Below, in pieces: positions 53,775-62,035 of a DNA stretch of 64,000 nucleotides. The notes beneath the pieces are model-generated. The model ran no database searches. It saw nothing but the letters and a program-made list of their open reading frames with translations, and was not told the DNA's origin. How positions within the stretch are numbered: position 1 is the first letter of the stretch; every line of letters begins with the position of its first letter. This DNA is from Branchiostoma floridae (lineage: Eukaryota > Chordata > Leptocardii > Amphioxiformes > Branchiostomatidae). Where the stretch lies: assembly GCF_000003815.2 (NCBI RefSeq), contig NC_049984.1, positions 8,390,197 to 8,454,196 on the forward strand, written 5' to 3'. The translations under genes and the position numbers were made by a program.

Positions 53775-56700
53775 GTATCTGGCATTTGTAGGAACAAAGA
53801 CCCACCCAACCACCCACCCACCACACACACACTTCAAGACTGGACAAAGTGTGCATTTAATTTAAAACTATTGACAGGTGCAATACTTGCATATACACAA
53901 TACAAACACTTCAGTTCAAGACTGGACAAAGTGTGCATCTAATCTAAAACTATTGACAGGTGCAATACTTGCATATACACAATACAAACACTTCAGTTCA
54001 AGACTGGACAAAGTGTGCATCTAATCTAAAACTATTGACAGGTGCAATACTAGCATATACACAATACAAACACTTCAAGACTGGACAAAGTGTGCATTTA
54101 ATTTAAAACTATTGACAGGTGCAATACTTGCATATACACAATACAAACACTTCAAGACTGATGAAACATCTTGCATTTAATTTACAACTATTGACAGGTG
54201 CAAAGACTAGTGTAATGACACCCCTCCCCCCCACACACACATGCAGTCATACTTGCACATACGCATTGACACAGACACACACACACACATGCACAGTCAT
54301 ACATGCACAGGCGCATTGACACAAACACACACACAAAAAGAAAAACAAACATTGAAACAAGCATTGGGAATGGGAAGAACTGTCCTTTGCCGAACTTTCC
54401 TGGGCCTTGTGTCATCCAGTCCACAGCTGCTTCATTGGAAAGTTTCCGTTGGTATGGACCTGGCAGTCCCTTTTCCGGGAAGGGCATGTCACTGCTCCAT
54501 CTGCAATNNNNNNNNNNNNNNNNNNNNNNNNNNNNNNNNNNNNNNNNNNNNNNNNNNNNNNNNNNNNNNNNNNNNNNNNNNNNNNNNNNNNNNNNNNNNN
54601 NNNNNNNNNNNNNNNNNNNNNNNNNNNNNNNNNNNNNNNNNNNNNNNNNNNNNNNNNNNNNNNNNNNNNNNNNNNNNNNNNNNNNNNNNNNNNNNNNNNN
54701 NNNNNNNNNNNNNNNNNNNNNNNNNNNNNNNNNNNNNNNNNNNNNNNNNNNNNNNNNNNNNNNNNNNNNNNNNNNNCCTTATGTACAGCATCAAATTGAT
54801 CAACTCATTTCTTTACATCGACGTACACAAATAACCATACTAGAAGACCCCGTAGGATTATTTGGTACTAAAGATCTACATCAACATTTTCTGCTTTTCC
54901 ATGTGATAGACCAATGAGGTTCATTTTCTTGGACAAAGAGATTACAGAGGCAGGGATTAGACTTTGCAGACTTATAATATCCAAGGAGAATGCTAATCCC
55001 ATGTGGGAATTTCAGTCTCTAGCTGTGACCTCTCCTTTTGTATGCCTGTTTACGACCTATGCAAATCAGATGAAAGTATGTGCTGATTGACTGTCATGGG
55101 ACACAACCCTCATTTGCACTTCACTGTCACTTAACTGCTGCATGAGGCCTAAACTCTATGAAACATGTATCAAGTATGATTTTATATGTTTCCGAGACCT
55201 GGAGCAAAGATAATTCAAATGACAGACGGTTTTAATAAACCTTGGTGTGTACAGGATTCATGTGACATGTAGGGTGGAACTCGGGATGTTTCCAACAGAC
55301 ATAACATCCTGGTAACCTTGCTGGCAAACATGCACTGTTAGATAATTCACCTTCAGAATATTCCAGGGTTTTTGTCCATCACCCATGGCAGTTTCTGTTA
55401 ATTGGGGAACTGACAGTCACTTTCCCGAAGCTCCATCTGCAATGTACGTGAAACAAAAATAAAGTTTTAAAAACTTTGCAGGACTGGAAATAGTTACATT
55501 GCACAAAGGTATTGTAAAATTACACATTTACAGTATTCTGTACATTGTAACACATCAATGATTACAGTACAGTTCCACTGAACTCTCTAATTTTCGGACA
55601 GGTCTGACTGAAAAGCAATATATATCCTGAGGATAGATATGGTGATCTACGTCTGTAGCACCCTTGCTGATTTGCTAGTACATGAAGTTGGTTTCTGACT
55701 ATTTTTATCCAAGCAGGGGTTGGCCTGTGGGGGTAACTTATGTTGGTTGGAATTTTTACTGGCTCACTCCCGGGCTTGCTCATACATAACATCCTGGGCT
55801 ACATAAAAATCGTAAACAGTACACAGTACTTGTGACCCTGTGGCTTCTTCCATGATCAAGTACAGTATATACGCACAATTTAAAGTCACGGTCTTGGGCT
55901 ATCAAAGTTAATATAAACTTAATTCAAGGAGGTTACTAGTCAAATATACCCGCATTGGATAATTCAGCTGTAAATGCATTTTTTTGCATCAGCTATTTGA
56001 CATGGCTGATACAGAATGTATAGTTGAAATTTGAACACAAGGTTGGTCTCCCAAAAAATTTGAGGATAGCATTGTATTGATTTATATAGCTTTGTTACAA
56101 TTAGTAGGGTTACTGTGTCAAACAGATAATGGTACCTTGTTGTCCAGTATAATAAGAATCATGGGGTTTTGAAAACGATGGCCAGTGTTTTGCTAATCAG
56201 GGCCAGCTATTGTTCTCACATTTTACTGTGGACTAATGAATTCCATGTGTTATGGGGGTTTGGGTGTATGGGTAATGGGCCCTGGAAACAATCTGGCATC
56301 CAGGCTATAGACAGTAAAGACAATATAGAGCAGGGATTGGACTTGGACAGACTTGACAATATCTTAGTACCCATTGCTTGTCTCCTATCTTAGTACCCAT
56401 TGCTTGTCTCCTATCACTCCTGTCACATTGCACGAAGGCAAGTCTATGAGCTCTTTAAATGACATTATTGTCAGTAATACGTCCAAGAGTTTTGTCAGTA
56501 ACAATAATAAAGTAATATGTCTTGATCAGCCTAGGATTCTTAGTCAGCAATTTTTAGGAGTCGCCCGATCATCACTGTGGACCCGAATCTTTCACATACC
56601 TGTATTGGATCAGGACAGGAACATAAGACTGTAGACCACAGTGGGTAGCTGTCTGAAGACTGAACAGGAAGTCAGAAAATAACTGTGTCTTCCATCCCAG

Positions 56701-57894
56701 CATCTGCTTGGAGACATGGGAGAGGCCAGCTGTATGTCTGATCTGAAAATGGCATAAGATGTTCAAATAACTCATTTAGATTCAGAATAAATACCAAATT
56801 GTGTGAACATGGAATATATTATATCTTTGGAATATATTTCAAATCAATACATTTGAGTGGTAATATTGCAGAGATTCTTACTGTGTCTATTGTGAGGAGT
56901 AAGACACTGATGACTAATGGACAGATTTATGCTAATTTACATGTTGTTGACACCATTTCGTTTTCAGAAATGGTCTGCAAACAAGCAGCTGTTTCTTACA
57001 CTTTGTCATACGGCTTGCAAAAACTCATTCCAATGGATAGAACTGATTCAAAACTGGCTCCAAACATCTCTATAACTTCTGTTTAGTAAGGCCTTCTTGC
57101 ATCAACATTTTAATATCATCCTCCACTATTCGTTTTATTCATGGATTCAAATTCAAATTTTTCTTTTTGGCTCTGCAAACTTCTGTTCAAAAGATGTGGC
57201 TGAAATTCGTCACTTACCGCATCTGGTGGCGTTTAGCACTCAGAGCAGCGAGGGGCGTCCATATGGGGTTCTGTCAGCCTGCCACATGCTGTTACCACGC
57301 CTGGTGTTAATTTCCAACTGTGAAGTCTCAAAGGCAGTTTACGACCTATGCAAATCAGGTAAAAAAATGTGCTGGGGCAGGCAACAAATAACGACTCTCA
57401 CTCACACTTCACTATCCACATAAAGGACATTCTGCAACAAGCCTAAACATTTGTGAACTGCTCAAATAAAGAAATATTGAAAGTGGAGTTAGTGTTAGGA
57501 ACAAATTATTCCGTTCACAACCCTTCCACAAGTCTACTCTACTCTACTCTACATAACCTCAATTTATTCTACTGCTAACGTTATTTCTCTACTCTATAAC
57601 GGCCACATTTCCTGGCGCCATGTCGTTAGACTCGGAAAAATCATAAACCATCCCCTGTACATAGTTTAACTTCAAATAATCATAGTATGACCTCATTTGC
57701 GCTCATCGTCCACATACACATCACCAAATTCTATATTTTCTATAACGTTAACAGTATGACCGGGGAATTTTTTGCTAACAGTTACTTATTTTGACGACTT
57801 CTTCTGGTTGACTGGTTCTATTAAACTTACTAAAAGTTATGGCGAGCAAAGGTTACTTACCGTAAGATGGTATCTGTGACTTGATTCGTAACAT
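50761..57894 (-). CDS. Tentative multi-exon gene, product unrecognised
   Basis: Minus-strand exons proposed: 57861-57894 (ATG and ten codons ending at TACG|GTAAGT), 56600-56742 (acceptor TTTTCAG, donor CAG|GTATGTG, 47 codons plus two bases) and 50761-50932 (acceptor AATTTCAG, 57 codons, stop TAG). The last two have matching phases: two bases (AG) plus the first base G complete an Arg codon. The 56.6-kb exon reads HVSKQMLGWK...LQSYVPVLIQY; the last reads ERERYTQFITYRDLQGM. A phase-compatible stretch at 57218-57345 with good splice sites contains an in-frame TAA, so it cannot be a simple coding link. I do not recognise the protein. The intron would contain the minisatellite, the 77-bp repeats and two gaps. 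Confidence 0.35.
51362..51388. mobile_element. MITE 5' terminus abutting the minisatellite
   Basis: CAGGGCTCGAAATACTGGGTGCATGTGCA matches the left end of the element at 37941 except for one base, then switches abruptly to the 49/51-bp repeat. No right end is found after the array. Confidence 0.7.
51389..52863. repeat. Minisatellite, 49/51-bp units, about 30 copies
   Basis: Every unit contains GATGCAGCACACCT(C/G)AGCTTGTCT. Two variants differ in the linker: about 49 bp with AAAGAAAACTGTGAATCAG and 51 bp with AGAGAGAATTGCGAATTCAG. Because 51 is a multiple of three, runs of the longer unit read open on the minus strand as a 17-residue repeat (LRCAASF.LNSQFSLDK), while 49-bp units shift the frame. 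This makes the 60-92-codon ORFs here by-products of the repeat. High identity implies recent expansion. Confidence 0.93.
52903..54205. repeat. 77-bp tandem/interspersed repeat with (CA)n tracts, about 9 copies
   Basis: The unit runs AATACAAACACTTCAAGACTGG, then GTGTGCATTTAATTTA, ACTATTGACAGGTGCAATACTTGCATATACAC. Copies begin near 52905, 52978, 53360, 53430, 53830, 53900, 53980, 54060 and 54137. Between them are long CA/TG-rich tracts (53090-53330, 53545-53630, 53742-53770) that give spurious Thr/His or Val/Cys ORFs. Confidence 0.85.
53642..53741. other. Assembly gap (100 N)
   Basis: A placeholder-sized gap inside the (CA)n tract, where assembly usually fails. Confidence 0.97.
54361..54500 (-). 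other. Exon-like segment beside a gap
   Basis: Minus strand: acceptor ATTGCAG, then an open frame reading WSSDMPFPEKGLPGPYQRKL and on to GKFGKGQFFPFPM. The phase would fit the two-base end of the 56.6-kb exon. No donor is clear before the repeats. A shorter, diverged copy of its start with the same ATTGCAGATGGAGC lies at 55382-55436. It could be an alternative last exon or a duplicated exon relic. Product unrecognised. Confidence 0.3.
54508..54776. other. Assembly gap (269 N)
   Basis: A run of N; ORFs across it are artefacts. Confidence 0.98.
55045..55155. repeat. Dispersed or duplicated repeat, copy 1 (partner at 57334-57450)
   Basis: GTTTACGACCTATGCAAATCAG is identical in both copies, followed by an A-rich ATGTGCTG, CACTTCACT and a GCCTAAAC block in the same order. 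Together with the duplicated exon-like start (54.5 and 55.4 kb) it suggests local segmental duplication. Confidence 0.65.
56361..56413. repeat. Exact 26-bp tandem duplication
   Basis: ATCTTAGTACCCATTGCTTG plus TCTCCT occurs twice in direct succession. Confidence 0.85.
57334..57450. repeat. Dispersed or duplicated repeat, copy 2
   Basis: Partner of 55045-55155; see that entry for the shared blocks. Confidence 0.65.
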
Positions 57895-58210
57895 ATTAAC
57901 GAAGCTCGGCCGATTGGAAATCCTTGAAGAACTTTATCTATCGCGACACCTAAGCTAAGCTTTCTGTGATACCGGTATACCGAGGTTGGATAGAGCAGCC
58001 CTGGTGAGCAACAGAAAGGTCATAGGTCATACTCGGAATGACAGCTTCGAAAATTCCAATCTTTAGTGTGGCAAGATAAACACCTTATGAGTTAGCGTTT
58101 TCATAGCATTGAGAATGATTTGTTATGTTATCATATACTTCATCGTTATGGATTTTCTTTTAAAAAAAGGTAACGTTACCCATATACCCTTTCACCCAAG
58201 CCTCAGGCTT

Positions 58211-58222
58211 TGCGCATGCGCT
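58211..58222. promoter_or_regulatory. NRF1-type palindrome TGCGCATGCGCT
   Basis: This matches the NRF1 consensus (YGCGCAYGCGCR) at 11 of 12 positions. It lies 129 bases before the transposase-like start codon and about 320 bases from the divergent tentative exon at 57894. It is typical of housekeeping bidirectional promoters. A similar palindrome at 46860 sits in a repeat, so a repeat origin is possible here too. Confidence 0.4.
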
Positions 58223-58350
58223 CTGGTTAGACTGACTTTTCCTCGCCATTTCTGGAGCTCGGAGTCAGGAGTCACAATTCCTTTATTCTTCTGCTGTTGT
58301 TCCCATATAGGACAAATTTTGCATCAATTACCCTACTTCTTCAGTTAGCA

Positions 58351-59301
58351 ATGGCGGTCCCCGTGTCCCTCCTTAAGTTGGAGCGCCTCACCCGTCCGGA
58401 CACTCATGTAGCTGACCTAATAGACTGGTTGCAGGATTGTCGCTTGTTGGCGTCGGGTATTCTATGCCAGAATTGTCCTGGTCGCGTGGAAATGGAGTAT
58501 CGGGAACGCGCCGACGTTGAAGACCAACGTACGTGGAGATGCCCTGTGTGTGGTACGTCAAAATCCATCAGGACAGGAAGTCTGTTCGCGGAATTCCCCA
58601 AAATTCATCTTCGCCTGTGGATGAGATTTCTGTACAAGTGGATGGAGGACAAGCTTGCAAAAGACATAAAGACCGAATTGGAGATAATTGGGAACGTGAG
58701 CAAAACCACATTACTCGCCATGTGTAGCCTGATGCGCGACCTGTGTGGACGGTATCTTGTTGATAATCCTGTGGCGCCTTTTGGAGGCGAAAATGCCTTG
58801 TTACAGATGGACGAAAGTTGTTTTAGAAAAAAACCAAAGTATAACAGAGGGCTTAGACCACTTAAACCCGTATGGGTGTTTGGAATTGTGAGAACTGATG
58901 TCCAACCAGCTGTGGGGTATATGCAGGTCGTTGAACGGCGCAATGAAGCTACACTGCTGCCCATCATACAGCGATGTCTCCTGCCTGGGTCAACAATTCA
59001 TTCAGATGAATGGGCGGCCTACAGAAACGTAGGGCAACTACCAAATGTGGCATCACATCAGACAGTCAACCACTCGTTACATTTCGTTGACCCGACAACC
59101 GGTGTACACACACAGCATATAGAAGCCTACTGGTCCCGGAAAAAAAGCAAGCTTCGAAGGATGCATGGCTGCTACGGAGAGCAGACCCAGTCTTTTTTGA
59201 ACGAACTTATGTGGAGAGAACGGTACTGTAGGACAGCTGTTGGAGGTCTGGAAAATCTCCTCCAGTTCATCAGAATGGAATATCCAGTTTATGAAGACTG
59301 A
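58351..59301 (+). CDS. ISXO2/Merlin-type transposase-like protein, intact
   Basis: A DDE-type transposase relative of IS1595/IS1016 and eukaryotic Merlin, 316 residues from the ATG at 58351 (chosen for its context GCAATGG; an in-frame ATG exists at 58297). It has a zinc-binding pair C39-x2-C42 ... C64-x2-C67 at the N-terminus, a helical middle (KWMEDKLAKDIKTEL), then an ISXO2-like catalytic domain: D154 (QMDES), a PVWVFGIV strand, D219 (HSDEWAAY) and E258 (HIEAYWSRKKSKLR). A full-length transposase of this group is about 300-350 residues, so it is complete, with no stop or frameshift. I could not find inverted repeats or a target duplication around it. An acceptor-like TACTTCTTCAG just before the ATG suggests an upstream 5' UTR exon. 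This could be a recent Merlin copy with unseen ends, or a domesticated host gene. Confidence 0.85.
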   Translation: MAVPVSLLKLERLTRPDTHVADLIDWLQDCRLLASGILCQNCPGRVEMEYRERADVEDQRTWRCPVCGTSKSIRTGSLFAEFPKIHLRLWMRFLYKWMEDKLAKDIKTELEIIGNVSKTTLLAMCSLMRDLCGRYLVDNPVAPFGGENALLQMDESCFRKKPKYNRGLRPLKPVWVFGIVRTDVQPAVGYMQVVERRNEATLLPIIQRCLLPGSTIHSDEWAAYRNVGQLPNVASHQTVNHSLHFVDPTTGVHTQHIEAYWSRKKSKLRRMHGCYGEQTQSFLNELMWRERYCRTAVGGLENLLQFIRMEYPVYED

Positions 59302-60020
59302 GTGTAGTAACATATCCATGCATCCTCCCACCACCACACCTGGTCTTAACACACACCCCACACCCTTCCAAACCCGGTCTTTTTCAAGACCATATGGCAA
59401 CCTAGTGTGAGTGCCTCCTCGTGGCGGTTGCTGGGAAATGTGCAGAGCTATAGTATATAATATAGCTGTGACGCATAGCTAAATCTCACACAAAGAAAGA
59501 AGCACAAAATCACACAGATTGATACACTACAACACCCAACACATGATCACCCAAAACTAGAATAAATGATCAGTTATTTCACACCAAGGCTAATGTCACA
59601 TTTTCACAAAGGTCAGGCAGTTTTGGGGATCCCCGTGAATGAAAAGTTGCATGTAAAAGACTTGGAAAACACAAAACAATTCAACAGCATGCCTTGTGCA
59701 TATTTATTGGCACTAAAGATAATTTTGTGTTTCTGCGAACAGCCCAGCCGCATCCTGGATAGGACATAGGCCTTTAAAGCCAGACGGTACAGCATGCAAC
59801 TGGTTTGTCATGGTATTGTAATTTATGTTTATTAAAAGTGCAGCAGAATATCACAGTATTATGGCATGTTCACATTAACTATGCAAACTGTAATTTGCTT
59901 ACTTGGACCTGTAAATGTTCCACCTGCCATAAAGTACAAATGTTACATATCATTAAAAGTTCCATTATGGAAAACATTTGAATATAGAAATTTCAGAGCA
60001 AGGTCTTTGTGGGCCAAAAC
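59302..60020. other. 3' flank of transposase-like gene; no gene
   Basis: A near-palindrome AGCTATAGTATATAATATAGCT lies at about 59447-59468. The rest is AT-rich; no ORF is recognised. Confidence 0.45.
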
Positions 60021-60187
60021 TTAATCTCCAAGCAGATCCCACGATAGCATATGATAGTACCAAACTGTCCAAGGAGTGTAGTCAGCCAAGAGGTGTACAT
60101 TTGCCATGTAGGTAGCCAAACACGCCGGCTTCACTCCTCTGGCAGTTTTGGATATATTATGCTACTGTAGGATCTGCTTGGAGATTA
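60021..60187. mobile_element. Foldback MITE with exact 8-bp target duplication
   Basis: TAATCTCCAAGCAGATCC at the left and its perfect inverted copy GGATCTGCTTGGAGATTA at the right enclose an imperfect palindrome (GATAGCATATGATA against TATTATGCTAC). GCCAAAAC flanks it on both sides (60013-60020 and 60188-60195). Eight-base duplications fit hAT, P or Merlin superfamilies. CTCCAAGCAGA is shared with the elements at 12325 and 23604. Confidence 0.85.
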
Positions 60188-60449
60188 GCCAAAACCAAGA
60201 CTGACTGATCTTCCCAAAACCTATCCACATAATCCTTGCATAATCCATAACCACACAAACAGGCACACCCTCTTGATGAATGGCATAGCCCACTAGCTTC
60301 AACTAAGGGAATAAATGTACTCAGATGGTGATATAAGCTGACCTAGCCAAGGGAAAACAGGCGACAAAACCCAGGAAAGAAGCATATTGGTGGCCTGAGA
60401 AGTAAACCAATCAGATGTAGATAGGGAACATTGTGACCTCAAGCTACAG

Positions 60450-61020
60450 TATCAAGTTCAAACACAAGGAGGCCCAAATTCAAACCTAAGCATAAGGACA
60501 CGGCATCCAACCATGTACCAGAAGCAACACAATCGCACGTTGCGTTCTGAAGATACAACGCACGTGCCATGCATACACAAAAGGTTTCCTACAGTGTCAA
60601 ATTCAAACACCAAGAGGCACAAAATCAAATTTGAGGATTAGGTAACCACCATCAACCCATGTACCAAATATCATCTCGATCGCACCTTTCGTTCTGGAGG
60701 TACAGCACCGGAACGCCCCATCCACACACAAAAAGCCACATGCCGTGTCAAGTTGAAGCACAAGGAGGACCCGAGCAACAGGCAACAACCACCACCCATG
60801 TACAAAAATCGTCACAATCAAGCGATTCGTTCAGGAGATACAGTGCCTGAAACGCCTCCAAAACACAAAAAGGGTAACATGCAATGTCAAGTTCAAACAC
60901 CAAAGGCTCAAAATCACACCTGACCGTCAGGCCACCGCCCCAACCCATGTACCAAAAATCATCGCAATCGCTCGATCCGTTCTGGAGATACATCGCCGGA
61001 AAAGCCCCTTCCAAAAACTC
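60450..61020. repeat. Tandem repeat, about 145-bp unit, four diverged copies
   Basis: Units begin near 60450, 60594, 60745 and 60883 with TGTCAAGTTCAAACACAAGG. They continue through CCCATGTACCAAAAATCAT, CAATCG and CGTTCTGGAGATACAGCGCCGGAA, and end with CACACAAAAAG. Some frames stay open across units on the minus strand, giving ORFs without recognisable domains. Confidence 0.85.
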
Positions 61021-61254
61021 CCACGCTACTGAAAACTATACATGCCTCCAATTCAAGCTATTCTCCATAGGGGACTAAAGCTTTATAGGTATAAATCAAA
61101 ATCGCTGACCAAAGGTAGGCCCACAGCTTTACTGGGCGGAAATCCGGGGTTCAGTTAAAAGCTGAAACTTCTGTCTTATCCTAATCTCCAAGCTTTCTCC
61201 CCTTCGACCCCACCCATCCTTAATCAACGTTTAAAATACTTTCACTATCTTCGC

Positions 61255-61620
61255 CAAATGTTTATGTTTTCAGCCCGTTTGTGAGTCGGTATGTTTGTGT
61301 GTGTGAACAGCATAACTCGAGAAGCCTTGGGTGGATCTTGGTGGGTAGGGATCACGAAAACGAAGCTCAAGTTTGACAATGGCCACCCTAGCGGCTTCCC
61401 AAGGTACTGCAACCAAACTTCCATTTTTACTATCTGTTGTTGAATACTTATTAAAGCAATCAATAGCTTATTTGCATAATGAATGAGGAAAGTTTTTATC
61501 CACTGTATTCCATGATATTCAAACTTGTCACATATGTAACTGAGAATGTGAGAAATGTCAAAAGATATCAATTATGCAGATGACGACCTCTCATAGTTTG
61601 CATAATATCTAGGTTCACTT
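61255..61620. repeat. GCATAACTCGAGA-type dispersed repeat, longest copy
   Basis: A TGTTTGTGTGTGTGAACAGC tract precedes AGCATAACTCGAGAAGCC and GGTGGATCTTGGTGGG. The right part has TTATTTGCATAATGAATGAGG and GATGACGACC...TTTGCATAA. Pieces recur near 6437, 39770 and 45225. No coding capacity. Confidence 0.55.
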
Positions 61621-62035
61621 GAGTCACCTCTGCGTTATCGAATCTCGCAGCGGCACTTTGTATGTACACGTTTCCACCTATTGTATCCTTGTCGTGCAGT
61701 TACGTTCTTCTTGTAAACGGACCAATCAGCCTTGCAATCAGAAAGTAATTTAAGATATCTTCCTCACGTCTATATTTACTTAATGCGTATTAGTACCCCA
61801 CAGTTGTTATGTAATTGTGTCGGAACATTTTAAGATTATTCAAGACCTGTTACTTTACAGTCTGTATGGATCTGCTTCGAAAATATGATAGCCAAGTCAA
61901 GTTAATTGCGTAACGAATGTAACAGGTACAATGTATGGCAAGTATTATCAACAACTACAAACTATCTACAACAGTATACAACGGTGTACTAATCTAAGAT
62001 TACAGAAAATATGGCGGCATAGACATTTCACATTG

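Noticed and set aside
53108-54487. Thr/His-rich and Val/Cys-rich ORFs
   Set aside because: They translate (CA)n/(TG)n tracts and assembly gaps.
57218-57345. Possible second exon of the tentative minus-strand gene
   Set aside because: Splice sites and length (128 nt) fit the phase, but the required frame has a TAA six codons before the donor, and part of it belongs to a duplicated repeat.
60603-61014. Minus-strand ORFs of 72-88 codons rich in Cys/Phe
   Set aside because: They run through the 145-bp tandem repeat and repeat with it. No independent coding evidence.
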